Assembly (NCBI GenBank): GCA_030220185.1
Contig: JASPKZ010007297.1
Span: forward strand, 962,001 to 1,026,000
Source: Diploptera punctata
Lineage: Eukaryota > Arthropoda > Insecta > Blattodea > Blaberidae
Length of the DNA stretch: 64,000 nucleotides
Direction: 5' to 3'
In this document: positions 41,620 through 53,139 of the stretch, in pieces
How the letters are laid out: every line of letters starts with the position of its first letter
How positions within the stretch are numbered: the first letter of the stretch is position 1
Notes under the pieces: model-generated
The model's database searches: none
What the model saw: only the letters and a program-made list of their open reading frames with translations
Told to the model about the DNA's origin: nothing
Program-made: the position numbers and the translations under genes

Positions 41620-41800
41620 TAAAGATGCTTTTAAGGAATGTTTTTAAAAATTGTTTTAATTCATTGTTGTCTGAATTCTAAAATTTCATCAATTCTAAAA
41701 TTCGTCAATTTCAAAAATAATTGTCTGTGTCACTTTGTCCATGAGGCAATCCTCTAATGAGGAAAGTTGTATGTAATAAATAAAGTTTATAATAAAACTT
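41620..41800 (+). mobile_element. LINE 3' end (same as 59520-59610)
   Basis: Contains ttgtctgtgtcactttgtcc then aggcaatcctctaatgagga and AATAAATAAA. At 59.2-59.6 kb the same sequence follows the coding end of an R2/R4-like LINE, which identifies it as that LINE's 3' UTR. Confidence 0.6.
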
Positions 41801-42019
41801 TTATAAAAAAATATCTGAATAACTTTATACCCCCATAAAATTAAACTAAATTGTGATTAGAAATAAAATCCCTTATCTTTCTTATACGACCATACGGATT
41901 TAACCTTATATAGAAGGATTAACCAATATAAATTAAAATAATTTCATGTGACGTAATAATGATCTTAATTTTATAACATTTTAATATGTATTAATTAAAT
42001 AAAAATAAAATGTAGTTTT

Positions 42020-42345
42020 ATTTGATTTTCATATTTATTATATAATTCAGTGACAGCTGTTTCAGTACACTGTACCTTCTTCAGACATGTTAACAAATTA
42101 TGAATTGTGTTATTAAATATCAACTGATCTAAGCAACAATACAACAATATTTATTTTTTTTAATTTAACAAAGGGGATTCATTCAAATCAATTTGAGAAT
42201 TTAACAGTCTGTTACTACTCTTCAATTTATTTATCTCTACAGCCTCCAAAAGATCTAACTTCTTATCCTTATCACAAACATGTAAAATTTCAAAATTTGG
42301 ATCGAAACAATGATTAAGTTGGAATAGGTTTCGATACCTTATAGG
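42020..42345 (-). mobile_element. Penelope-like element 3' end, minus copy
   Basis: The minus strand reads NFEILHVCDKDKKLDLLEAV, EINKLKSSNRLLNSQIDLN, ESPLL: the region after the GIY-YIG endonuclease at the C-terminus of Penelope-like polymerases. It is followed by a 3' UTR ending in ctgaagaaggtacagtgtac, tgaaacagctgtcactga, a phrase typical of these elements. Only the C-terminal tail survives. Confidence 0.72.
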
Positions 42346-42583
42346 TTCTTACTCTTATCACAAACATGTAAAATTTCAAAATTTGGATCGAAACAATGAT
42401 TAAATTGGAATAGGTTTTCGATCCAAATTTCCAAATTTTTCATGTTTGTGATAAGGGTAAGAAGTTAGATCTTTTGGAGGCTGTAGAGGTAAATAAATTG
42501 AAGAGTAGTAACAGACTGTTAAATTCTCAACTTGATTTGAATGAATCCCCTTTTTTAAATTTAAAAATTTAAATAAATATTGT
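42346..42583 (+). mobile_element. Penelope-like element 3' end, plus copy, left part
   Basis: Plus frame HVCDKGKKLDLLEAVEVNKL then KSSNRLLNSQLDLNESP. It mirrors the minus copy: 42087-42308 and 42416-42583 (continued at 45183-45239) are inverted arms of about 222 bp. A 63-bp direct repeat (42272-42335, 42355-42417) lies in the spacer. Interrupted at 42583 by the RTE-A insertion. Confidence 0.72.
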
Positions 42584-43272
42584 CCCCCACAGAAGATAAA
42601 GATGACAAAATCAAGGATGAGTTCTATGAAGAATTAGAATGCTTATTTGATAGCCTTTCACGATATCATATGAAAATTGTCTTAGGAGATTTTAATGCAA
42701 AAGTGGGGCGGGAAGATATATTCAAACCAACAATAGGCAAATTCAGTCTTCATGAAGATAGTAACGACAACGGGGTTAGATTAGTCACATTTGCCACATC
42801 AAAGAATCTCATTGTTAAGAGCACAACATTTCAGCATAAGGATATTCATAAATACACCTGGACGTCCCCAGATGGAGAAACTCGGAACCAGATAGATCAT
42901 GTATTAGTGGATAAACGCTGGCACAGTAGCATCATTGATGTTAGATCAGTTAGAGGGACAGACTGCAATTCAGATCATCATCTGGTCAGGGTGAAAATCA
43001 GACAACGGCTATCGCTTATGAGAGGAACAAACGCTAAAGATGATTCTGTAAAATATGAATTAAAAAACTTGAAAAATGATGAAATGCGGCAAGAATACCA
43101 AATCAAAATTGCTAATAGATCTGAAGTACTGGAATCTTCAGATGACAATGTGGCAAACGAAGAAGAAACTGATATAAATAAAGAATGGGAGGCTATAAGA
43201 GATACTATTAAATTGTCAGCATCAGAAAAGCATTGGTTGTTTAAAAAAGAGGCAAAACAAGAAATGGTTTGA
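42580..43272 (+). pseudogene. RTE-A endonuclease domain (N-terminally truncated)
   Basis: Frame reads EDKDDKIKDEFYEELECLFD, VLGDFNAKVGRED, TFQHKDIHKYTWTSPDGETR, NQIDHVLVDKRWHSS and TDCNSDHHLVRVKIR. These are the later motifs of an APE-type endonuclease, including DFNAKVG and the SDHH box. The first motifs (with the N-terminal catalytic Asn/Glu) are missing through 5' truncation. The first codons belong to the flank. A frameshift in an A-run near 43245-43262 separates it from the RT frame. Confidence 0.85.
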
Positions 43273-43315
43273 TGAGGAATGTGCCGACATTGTAAAGAAA
43301 AGAAAGCTAGTAAAA

Positions 43316-44965
43316 ATGAAATGGTTACACGAGCCAAATGAGGTAAATTTAGAGCAATTGGGTAGTGTTAGACGGGAAACCACCAAGTTACTAAAGAGTA
43401 AGAAGAGGGAATATTTGAGAGAGAAGATTAATGATCTTGAAATGAATGCAAAAAATAGGAACATTAGAGAATTATATCAAGGAATTAGTATAGAGAAGAA
43501 AGGGTTTCAGGCTAGAACAAACATAATTCGGAATGAAAATGGGGATATGATTGCAGATTCCAAGAGTATACTAAATAGATGGAAAAGTTATTTTAATCAG
43601 CTATTAAATGTACATACAGAACAGGACATTGAGGAGGATAAGTTACAGACAGCAGAAATGCTAGTCGCAGAGCCAAGTGCATTAGAGGTTGAAATGGCAA
43701 TTGAAAAATTGAAGATGTATAAAGCATCAGGTTCAGATGAGATCCCAGCAGAACTGATAAAATCGGGGGGAGAAAAATTGATGGACAAGATACGCTGGTT
43801 GCTTAGTATGATTTGGGAAAAAGAAGGAGATAAAACTGATTGCAACAACTATAGGGGCATCTCATTACTTTCAACTTCGTACAAAATTCTAACAAATATA
43901 TTAGTAAGCAGACTTACTCCCTATATTGATGACATTCTAGGAGATCATCAATGTGCATTTAGAAGAAACAGGTCTACAACAGATCAGATTTTTAGTATAA
44001 GACAGATTTTAGAAAAGAAATGGGAATATAATGGTACTGTACATCAACTATATGTAGACTTCAAAAAAGCATATGATTCAATTAAGAGGGAGAAGTTATA
44101 TAGTATCCTGCTGGAGTTCGGAATTCCTAAAAAGTTAGTTAGACTTATACGAATGTGTCTAAATGGCTCAACGAGTAGGGTGCGTGTAGGCAAACAGTTT
44201 TCAGACACTTTTGAAATCCAGAATGGGTTGAAGCAAGGAGATGCACTATCTCCTTTACTATTTAATTTTGTACTAGAGCATGCCATTAAATCTTTAGAGA
44301 ATGAGGAAGGCTTACAACTGAATGGTATTAATAAGCTGTTAGTTTATGCTGATGATGTAGTACTACTGGCCGATAGCGAGGAGATACTAAACGCCAACAC
44401 GCACACACTATTGAGTAACACTAAGAAATTAGGACTGGAAGTAAATATCAGTAAAACTAAATATGTGGTCACACGTAGAAATACATTATATAATGGAAAT
44501 GGACAGCTAATGACAAATGAGGGAAATTTTGAGGAATTGGCTGAATTCAAATACCTAGGAACAATAATCACAAATAGGAATGAGATGCACAAAGAAATTA
44601 AACATAGGCTCAATTCTGGAAATGCATGCTATTATGCATTGCAGAGACTTTTGATGTCCGAACTCCTTTCAAAAAACATTAAGCTGAAAATATATAAAAC
44701 TATTATTCTACCAGTTATATTATATGGGTGCGAAACATGGACTCTTACTTTAAGGGAGGAAAGGAGATTACGAGTATTTGAGAATAAAGTTCTTAGGAAA
44801 ATTTTTGGACCAAAGAGAGATGAACAGACAGGTGAATGGAGAAGACTACATAACAATGAACTACATGGTCTTTATAGGAAGCCAGATATAATAAGAACAG
44901 TTACGTCCCGTAGACTGCGATGGGCAGGACATGTTGCGCGTATGAGGAATGAAAGACGTGCATGA
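43316..44965 (+). pseudogene. RTE-A reverse transcriptase domain
   Basis: 549-residue open frame: KMYKASGSDEIPAELIK, YRGISLLSTSYKILTNIL, CAFRRNRSTTDQIF, motif A YVDFKKAYDSI (about residue 246), motif B GLKQGDALSPLLFNFVLEHA (about 303), motif C LVYADDVVLLADS (about 343), then KYLGTIITNRNEMHKEIKHR, LPVILYGCETWTLTLREERR and RLRWAGHVARMRNERRA. All catalytic Asp are present. It primes reverse transcription at nicked target DNA in the family. Ends at a frameshift near 44960. Confidence 0.9.
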
Positions 44966-45150
44966 TACTTCTTGTAGGAAAGCCAGAAGGAAAACGCCCA
45001 GTTGGTAGACCAAGAGTGAGGTGGGAGAACAACATTAACTATGATTTGAGGGAAGTAGATTATACAGGGAATGATTGGAAAGCATTAGCTCAGGATAGGA
45101 ATGTATGGAGAGCTTATGTCCGTGCGGCCATGAACCTACGGGTTCGATAG
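44962..45150 (+). pseudogene. RTE-A C-terminal tail
   Basis: Continuation in another frame: LLVGKPEGKRPVGRPRVRWE, LREVDYTGNDWKALAQDRNV, WRAYVRAAMNLRVR then stop. This tail is what most other RTE-A fragments in the window preserve. Confidence 0.87.
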
Positions 45151-45169
45151 TGCCAGTGAGTAAGTAAGT

Positions 45170-45245
45170 AAATAAATATTGTATTGTTGCTTAGATCAGT
45201 TGATATGTAATAATAACACAATTCATAATTTGTTAACATTTCTCT
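45170..45245 (+). mobile_element. Penelope-like plus copy, right part
   Basis: 45183-45239 (attgttgcttagatcagttg...) is the inverted match of 42087-42150. It completes the plus arm after removal of the RTE-A insert. Confidence 0.72.
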
Positions 45246-45660
45246 CCAATACTAGGATAGAGAAAAGTAAAATGTAATATTATAAAAGGAAAATAATCTA
45301 CGTTGAGAATAAGAAGAATTGATTTTAAATAGACAGTGAAGAATAATTCCATCTGAATTTACTTGATCTGCTAATAATTCCTACTAGAAACAGTATTTTA
45401 TTTCATTAAGCTTCACCTGTGTACCAACTTCCAACCTCTGGAAAGAGAATCTAATTCTACCGCAATTTACCTAAATTAATTCCAACCAAAACCTAAATCC
45501 AACCAGAAATCCACTTTTGTGGGCACACTAATCCTCCTTCAAAATGTCACCACAACATGGGGCATAATTCCTTCATCAACTGCCACTCTACATGATCGCC
45601 ATCTAGGTGAAAACACATACTCCATCTTTCAGCTGTCAAACGAAATATAGACCTTAACAT
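45246..45660. other. Anonymous intronic DNA
   Basis: No coding region or known repeat recognised. Confidence 0.3.
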
Positions 45661-45727
45661 TTACACTGTAAAAAAGCTGCTACTGTGATACGATTCGGTA
45701 AATCTAGCAGACGTGACAAGAACGTTT

Positions 45728-45994
45728 TCATAGAGTGAAACGTAGCATTTTCCACACTGTGTTGCGAAGGGCATTCAACTCCCTGCTGAGGCGTCGAGTT
45801 GATGCGTTCGAACTATCTCTGGCAATTTGAACCTGCTGCACTGTTTCTCCTGATACGCGTGGTCGTGACTCATCACACACACTGCCGGTACGCTTAAATT
45901 TGTTTACAAGCGGACGAATGTGTGCCCTTGTTGGGGCTGGTTTACGGAATTTATGGGTACGTTCAGCTGTGTCTTCATATGGCAATCCGCGCAC
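45728..45994 (-). pseudogene. Mariner-type transposase N-terminal HTH fragment
   Basis: Minus frame PAPTRAHIRPLVNKFKRTGS, ETVQQVQIARDSSNASTRRL, SRELNALRNTVWKMLRF: two helix-turn-helix units typical of the N-terminus of mariner-like transposases (the first resembles domain DUF4817). The catalytic part is absent. Coding similarity may extend weakly to 46020. Confidence 0.62.
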
Positions 45995-46233
45995 CCGTGA
46001 ATGGCAACACGTTCTCCCGTGCTAAAAATGTTGCACTAAGCTAACAGTGTATGCAAAGAAGGGGAAAAAAATATAATTTTCTCTATGTTTAAATAAAGAA
46101 CCACGTAAATACAATTAAATAGAAAATGTTCTGTCTTAACCGGCATTTGAACCTAATATATCTATATTTAATCGGTGGCGCTGTTACTACTTAGGCTACT
46201 GAGGCAATCCAGGAGCAAACACAATTTTTTTTT

Positions 46234-47267
46234 CATAAGTAATGTCACGAGTATTTCCAAATCATCAATAAATTAATGAGTCACAAAGTGGCGAGTGAAT
46301 TTATCCAAAGGATTTGGAAATCAAGAGTGACATTTGTTAGGACTATTTGACGAATAAAATTAAGCTGTTTACTCAAAAATCATTATTTAAATATAGTTAC
46401 CGGTATTTTAAAATATTTTATGTATTTAATGTAAATGGCGATGTTTGAAAACAAAGCAGAAATGTGAGGTTATGTTCATTCACTGCAACTTGATCACATT
46501 ATTTATTGCCAAATAGGATCCTAACAATGTAAGAATGCACCCTAGTGGAGAAATAATGAAACACATCAAACTGTATATTATAATCAATATTACAGGTTAT
46601 TCTAGGGGATATGTGGATGGCGACCACAAGGTGCCCAAGCTGAGCAAAACATTTCTTCCACTCACTTGTGTTTTGCACTCTTTTAACTTTACTATCTAAC
46701 CTCTCTTGGTTAACTCTTGTTTTTTTCGACCCCGACGCTATTAGGGCATCCGAGGGCTAGGGAGTCTTTCCTTTCTTCCATTTCTTCTTTCCTTTATTTT
46801 CTTTTCTTCTCCAGAAATGCCTGACCAGAGGCTATAAGATGGCAGCCCCATCACTGGTCTTGCCCTCCTTTGGCCAGCAACCAATCGAAGGGACTATTAT
46901 TATGCTTTCAAGTCTTATACGAGAATTTCCCGGAACGCTGGAGGGAAAATTTTCTATAGGATCGTAACAGGCCTTGGCCTAATACTTGGAAGGAAAAAGA
47001 AGAAGAATTAATTTTTTAGTAAACAGCTCAGTAAAATCAAGAAATCTGTTCATTATTTGCTATATTCAATGTATTTGTGGTGAAAAATAATGCTATGACC
47101 TGTTCAGAATATTAAAAAGGAGAAGTTTTCTTTATCAAAAAATCAGGAGCTGATAAAGAGAAATTGATAAAGAGCGAGGTGAAACGTGATAGTAATTAGT
47201 TGTAAAACAAAATTCATTGAAACGTGATTGGTAACTGACTACCATTTGGCGCATGAGTTAAATAGTC
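46234..47267 (-). mobile_element. HINE-like element copy G with nested LINE 3' end
   Basis: Long hairpin form at 46238-46335; element end gagttaaatagtc at 47267. About 410 bp (46598-47010) is a LINE 3' end insertion (gatcgtaacaggccttggcc, taatacttgg, AGAAGAAGAA tail). Confidence 0.77.
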
Positions 47268-47743
47268 TGTTTAATTCCCGTGTAAACATAGTATGGAATA
47301 TGTATCCACATTATAACAGGGTTCTTCTACTTGTGAGTAGACACTAGATGTCACTAGTTGCCGTGGGGTCGGTTTTCACATCATTTTCTCGTAATAAAAC
47401 AACACAGATAATCGTGTAATACTTCACAATAACGTTTATTAATTCTATGAACTCTTCCTGACGTTTCACTCGCAAATTGCTGTAATAATAATTAATTTTG
47501 TTTTAAAGTTTATCTACCGCAATAATTAGTGTACAGTCCCTAAAGAATTTATGTAGTTATACGAAATCATGATTAAAGTATATTTTACGTTTTGTTGAAT
47601 TTGTATGTTAATGTTTTGATAGCATGTTTTGTTAGAATATAAAGAATAGGTGTTGTTGCCTAGTAACTACGTCACTGATTGTTATAAAAGTAGATAAAGG
47701 CAAAATGCCTTAACTTGGTCATCAGTCATCACTAACTAACTGC
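47268..47743. other. Intronic DNA with a repeat shared with 63172-63297
   Basis: 47566-47695 (gatagcatgttttgttagaa; tgttgcctagtaactacg) is about 130 bp similar to 63172-63297. No coding region; class unknown. Confidence 0.5.
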
Positions 47744-48780
47744 ATCTAACTCACTGGCACTGTCGAACCCGTAGGTTCATGGCCGCGCGGACATAAGCTC
47801 TCCATACATCCCTATCCTGAGCTAATGTTTTCGAATCATTCCCTGTATAATCTACTTCCCTCAAATCATAGTTAGTTATTCTCCCAACATATTCTTGTAC
47901 TACCAACTGGACTTTTCCCTCTGGTTTTCCTACAACAAGCTTCCAGGCACGTCCTTCATTCCCCATTCGTGCCACATGTTCTGCCCATCGCAGTCTACGA
48001 GACTTAACTCTTCTTATTATATATGGCTTCCTATAAAGACCATGTAGTTTTCTCCATTCACCTGTCTGTTTATCTCTTCTTGGTCCAAAAATGTTCCTAA
48101 GAACTTTATTCTCAAATACTCGTAATCTCCTTTCCTCCCTTAAAGTAAGAGTCTATGCTTCGCATCCGTATAACTGGTAGAATAATAGTTTTATTTATTT
48201 TCAGTTTAACATTTTTTTTAAAGGAGTTGGGATGTCAAGAGTCTCTGTAATGCATAATAGCACACATTTCCAGAATTGAACCCATGTTTAATTTATTTGT
48301 GCATCTCATTCCTATCTGTGATTATTGTTCCTAGGTATCTGAATTCAGTCACTTCCTCAAAATTTCCCTAATTTGTCATTAGCTGTCTATTTCCATTATA
48401 TAATTATTTCTAAGTGTGACCATATATTTAGTTTTATTGATGTTTACTTCTAGTCCCAATTTCTTAGTGTTACCCAATAGTGTGTGCGTTTTGGCCTTTA
48501 GTATCTCTTCGCTATTGCCCAATAGTACTACAACATCAGCATAAACTAACAGCTTATTAATACCATTGAGTTGTAGGCCTTCTTCATCCTCTAAAGATTT
48601 GATGGCATGCTCTAGTACAAAATTAAATAGTAGAGGAAATAGTGTATATCCTTGCTTCAACCCATTGTGGATTTCAAAAGTATCCGAAAAATGTTTGCCT
48701 ACACGCACCCTACTCTTTGTGCCACTTAGACACATTCGTATAAGTCTAACTAACTTTTTAGAAATTCCGAACTCCAGCCT
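47744..48780 (-). mobile_element. RTE-A LINE fragment, RT to 3' end
   Basis: Minus strand from the 3' tail (ctaactaactgcatctaactcactgg) to upstream of motif B. 48379-48735 reads SRVRVGKHFSDTFEIHNGLK, LFPLLFNFVLEHAIKSLEDE and LLVYADVVVLLGNSEEI: the YADD box is mutated to YADV, so the RT is dead. Several frameshifts. Confidence 0.85.
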
Positions 48781-48789
48781 TGGTTATCA

Positions 48790-50457
48790 CTAGGGCTAGG
48801 GTTTTTATGATACAGGTAACCAAACCAGGGGACTTCGTATTACTCGAAAAAACTAATCAAAGGCCGGAATGAACCAAGACCATCTTCTTTAGGTTTACCG
48901 TCACGAGTCACATGGCGTAAAACGGATTTGTTCATGATGATCATCATGAGCATATATTTTTTGGCAAGAGTGATATCTTTCTTACATATACACTTTTCAT
49001 ATAATAACTAATTTAATTAAAGTACTTTGTCAAGTCATATTTATGCATATTTGGCCATTTATATATGGCAGAGCATATTATAGCAATTTATTGGTCATAT
49101 TCGTCATATTTTCACTCTTTTAAGAATTAAATAACTTTTATCGTACAATTTCTTTCTTCCGAGTTTGAGTTGTTAAATTTCTCAGATTTTTTTTCTTGTA
49201 AAATCTATCTTCCTCTCCTATTTAGTTTCAATTCACATTATGGACTTTTCCCATCATCATCATCATCATCATCATCCAGGGATTAAGTCTGTTGGCTCGT
49301 TCCGATTTCATGAAAGCTAGAATTGTCAAAATTGTTCAGATCATTTTCTATGTGGGTGTCCAACATTTCTCCTTCCGTGCGGTTTATAATTTAGCAATAA
49401 TTTTAAAAATCTTCCTTCTGGCATTCTATCAATATGTTCTTTCCAGGCGTTCCTATACTTAATTATTCGGTCTGTAAGTTTGAAAATATTTAGTTCCTTT
49501 CTTATATCTTCATTTCTTTTCTTATCCAGCAGAGTATATCCTGCTATATTTCTTAAAAATCTCATCTCAGCTGCTTCCAATCTTTGTTCGTGTCTTTTAG
49601 TGATCGTCCAACATTCTGATCCATACATCAATACAGGAACAGCCATTACTTTATAAAATTTCATTTTTGTTTCTTTTCTTGTGTTTTTAAGGGTTCTTTT
49701 AATAGTGCCACACATTAGATTAAATTTATTTACTTTGTCATTAATATCTTCAATTTTAACATATGATAAATTGAAACCTAGATATTTAAAACTGTTCACT
49801 TGCTCTAAAATTGTATTACGAATTACTATTTTTGCTCTTAAGGTATCATGTCCTTTAAATGCTACAATTTTAGTTTTATTCTTTGAAATTTTTAAATTGT
49901 AATTGGCACTTAATTTTTTTCCAAATTAAAAATAGCTCTTTGTAAATCATCTTCTGAACTGGAGATCACTACTTGATCATCGGCAAATAATATTGTATCC
50001 AGCAGTTTATTATTTATTTTAAAAATGTTTATTTAGATTAATCTGCCACTTTAACATAACTTCATCTATATATAAATTAAAAAGAGAAGGTGATAAAAGA
50101 CATCCTTGTCTGACACCACGATTTATTATTACCATTTTTATTGTTTAAATTTTGGACTTTTCCCTTATGTACATATATGAGCAATTATTTATGTATTGTC
50201 TCGCGACAACCAGGTAGCTACTGATAATTTTAATAAAATAAAAAAAACATGCAACAATATCAAATTCCATACTTTAGTTTGCTTCTCATTTGTCTTTTAT
50301 TGTTAAATAATACTTGATTTTAAAACTAAAATTATTACATAATTATAATATTATGTCATATTTGTTATGTTACAGTGCACATTTTTGTAAATTTTATGTC
50401 ATAGCTGCATTTTTTTATATTTCAAAGGTTGTTATGTCGTAAAAATCCTAGCCCTAG
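48790..50457. mobile_element. TIR element with 6-bp target duplication, carrying a LINE
   Basis: Left end CTAGGGCTAGGGTTTTTATG and right end (complement) CTAGGGCTAGGATTTTTACG, flanked by TTATCA (48784-48789 and 50458-50463). The nested LINE is 49253-50152; without it the element is about 770 bp and non-coding. A superfamily cannot be given from the 6-bp duplication alone. Confidence 0.75.
49253..50152 (-). mobile_element. LINE (LINE-B group), 5' truncated, with 12-bp target duplication
   Basis: Flanked by TGGACTTTTCCC (49241-49252 and 50153-50164). The 3' tail is (ATC)n on plus (49253-49275). Minus frame 49341-49799 reads FKYLGFNLSYVKIEDINDKV, VPVLMYGSECWTITKRHEQR and MRFLRNIAGYTLLDKKRNED. 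Further upstream, decayed RT with a QVVISSSEDD-type region near the catalytic box. Dead copy. Confidence 0.87.
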
Positions 50458-50463
50458 TTATCA

Positions 50464-51039
50464 CATTAGCCAACGTGACGCTGGCAGTCACTTGTTCTCA
50501 TATCGCATATTCACGGATTGCATAAAATAGCCCAGTTACTTGCAGTTTCGACTGTTTCAGATGATACAACTGTTTTGCTCTCAGAAGAGGAAATGCAACT
50601 GAATGAAGCGACAGACGCTAACAGTACAGCTGACCTGTTGACATTCTCCCTACCTGCAAATGTGACACTCTCTCCTACAACGATAAGTGTTAGCCTAACT
50701 AGTGACAACCGATAACACACAACAACAAATTTGAACTTTTTGTCGCTCGCAGAAATGAAAATAGGTGATTTTAGTTAATTGGCATGCGCTGATTTCGAAT
50801 TTGAAGTCCGTTTTTCTCTATCACCTAACAGTTTTTTGCGAGGACGTGTTGAACGTTTTTCGTTATATTTCGCATATTATTGCTTATCTGCACTTAGTTT
50901 CAAATTTTTTTGCAATAATATTGCTAGAAGCAATTGATCTATGTAAAACCAAATCATATAAGATCCAAAAAGTTAATTTTTTTTCTAAGAAGGATAAATA
51001 AGTAGTTACGTTACAACACATGCTTAAATTGTAGCAAAA
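50464..51039. other. Intronic stretch with unrecognised open frame
   Basis: Frame 50518-50715 (SEEEMQLNEATDANSTADLL, TFSLPANVTLSPTTISVSL) has no known match to me and no clear splice signals. Left unassigned. Confidence 0.3.
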
Positions 51040-51620
51040 ATCTCACCTTTCAAAACTTCTTCCTGGATGACTTACGCCGATAAGATGGCTCCGAAACGTC
51101 TGTGATAAGTTGCCAGCAGTAATCAGCAAGCATGTTGGTCACTGATTTTCCTTTATAACGCCTTTCCATTTCTAAAATGTCTTCGTGGAACCTTTTGCCA
51201 TGTTCATCACTGACGTCACCCAAGTTCGGTGAAGAATCACTATGTTTAACAGGTCGCATGGCTGACTGCAAATTTGGATACTGAAGAGAATGCTTATTTT
51301 TTTAAGTGAAACCAGATATATTGACCATACAGAAATAAGTCAGTGATGTGGTCCGTAGGTTCCCTCCACAACATTGGAATGGCAAATGGCATGCACGAAT
51401 GCGAACCTTTTAACCACCCTATTAAAATCCTTTGGCAGTTTGTACAGCAAAAATTGGGGGCCCAATATTTATCAGTATCTCCAAATTTACTATAGTTCCC
51501 GAAATATAAATTGTACGCCTTTATAACTAGTTCTGCGCTGAGATTTTGTACAATACTCTCCACATACGTAACAGAATAAATTAGGAGAATTCTTACAGCG
51601 GCGAGACATTGCAAAATTAT
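51040..51620 (-). pseudogene. Second fragment of unnamed arthropod repeat-associated protein family
   Basis: Minus frames in order: 51294-51614 (AELVIKAYNLYFGNYSKFGD, NFCCTNCQRILIGWLKGSHS, CMPFAIPMLWREPTDHITD), then after a frameshift near 51275-51293, 51050-51271 (NLGDVSDEHGKRFHEDILEM, ERRYKGKSVTNMLADYCWQL, SYRRKSSRKKF, stop). It shares the MExRYxGxx...ADYCW signature with 16040-16610. The paired cysteines suggest a zinc-binding site. Function unknown. Confidence 0.62.
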
Positions 51621-52400
51621 AAAAACACTAAAACTTACGTATTAAAATATATTGTAGTAGATTGTTTTAATTCAATTTCTTTATAATGATACACAATAAT
51701 GCATATATCGACACTTCACAATCACAATGATGTAATGTAAGACGAACTGCACAGAACGAGGTATTACAAGCCATTACTTCACGTATTTGACAGTGGCAAT
51801 CAGGAAATTTTGTATACCTGTGTATTCCTGAGGGTTTAACAATCCCTAAGAGTAATAAAACCGCGCAAAAGAAAAATAAGGGTGACCAGTTTGAGAGACA
51901 ATAGCGCCTGCGACTCTCACGGAAACGATCACTTCTGCTAAAGGTTGTCGTCGAAATATCTGACTCCAGTTAGGTGATTGGAAAAAACTAATATCATTTT
52001 CGTCTTCTGCGAGTCTGAAAACATAGTTATTGATACATTTCGAGCCTGCGAGTAATTCCTTGTTGTTGTGTGTAATTTAGATTTAATACTTGTCTGTGTT
52101 TGAACAACATTTTTGAGTAGATATTCTTCGACACTAAAGGTGAACGGATACAATGTGATATGTGGTTCCATGAATGGTGTGTCAAGGGTTGACCTTTTAT
52201 AAGTGGGATTTCAAATGCATTGGATGTACTTTGAAAGTGATTAAAAAGATTGTCACGAATTTTCTCTAATACTATCACGAAATTACCCGACTTCTTCAAA
52301 CCTCCAAAAAAGTTTATATATAATTTATGTGATATTGGTAATAAAATAAATATATATTCGACAACTCAGCATATATATTTCATTCATATATCTTTAACTT
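51621..52400. other. Anonymous intronic DNA
   Basis: Small antisense frames (51938-52299) carry no recognised motif. Confidence 0.3.
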
Positions 52401-52729
52401 GTCCACCGCTGTGGTCTCGAGATAGCGTGCTGCCTTGTCAAGCAGCGGGCCCGGGTTCGATCCCCGGTCGGAACAGTTTTTCTGGGTGAGGTTTTTATCG
52501 GGGTTTTTCCTCACCTGTAAGACAAATGTCAGGAAAACTTTAAGGCCCAAACGGTCCCCGAAATCATATGGCCATCATCCTTATCATTATTATCATCATC
52601 CTTCACCGGTGTGGAAAGCAACGGGAAGCTACCACACCTACAATTTCTTAGTAAAGCTGCAAGCATAGCATGAAAATGCTATTATTGCAGTGAAGGACCT
52701 GCCTTCGGGCAGAATTACTATGGATGGAT
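52401..52729 (+). mobile_element. SINE-1 copy n
   Basis: Full-length, near-consensus copy ending ACTATGGATGGATCC with no microsatellite tail. This shows tail expansion is common but not obligatory. Confidence 0.92.
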
Positions 52730-53139
52730 CCTTAATTTTAATATTTCTAAGACTCTAAACAGAAATGTTCATAATAGTAAGGTATAACAGACTAAAAGCT
52801 TAGTATCACTATATTAATAGAGTTTGCTACATAAAAATTCAGCCTGCACATGTTTATGCTCGAAAAACTCGAAACGTAGCTGGTCGATTGTTATCAAAAT
52901 TTATACAAACAGGTTTTCAGGTATGGAGAGTGTTCAGCCGCTATTTATTATTCTCTAAAACAATTAGGTGTTCACCTGAAACGAAAATTTTAAAAATTCC
53001 TCTAGCAGTTGCATTTTTTTCATGTTTCACATCGAAACTCAGTATATGCTATTAAAATGAACAGAGCTAGATACTGTCCAAAATTCACATACGTCGCGTC
53101 AATATAAGTGGGGGTTTACCTGAAATCCGAAATTAAAAA
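52730..53139. other. Anonymous intronic DNA
   Basis: Nothing recognised; short phrases resemble 17820-18000 (catcgaaactcagtatatgc) without a clear family. Confidence 0.25.

Larger units (their letters stand above)
42584..45169 (+). mobile_element. RTE-A LINE, best copy, with 13-bp target duplication
   Basis: 2586-bp, 5'-truncated copy flanked by AAATAAATATTGT (42571-42583 and 45170-45182). It contains most of the endonuclease, a complete RT domain, the C-terminal tail, the 3' signature gggttcgatagtgccagtga and an AGTA tail. Two frameshifts only. This is the reference for the other RTE-A fragments here. Confidence 0.92.

Noticed and set aside
42020..45245. Retrovirus or LTR retrotransposon interpretation of the inverted repeats
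   Set aside because: The repeats are inverted, not direct, and the coding tail fits a Penelope-like element. No gag, protease, integrase or envelope was seen.
50464..50715. Possible missing Dpr Ig1 exon (LANVTLAVTC and SLPANVTLS phrases)
   Set aside because: No convincing acceptor/donor pair, and neither spacing nor context around a cysteine fits the first half of a Dpr Ig domain.
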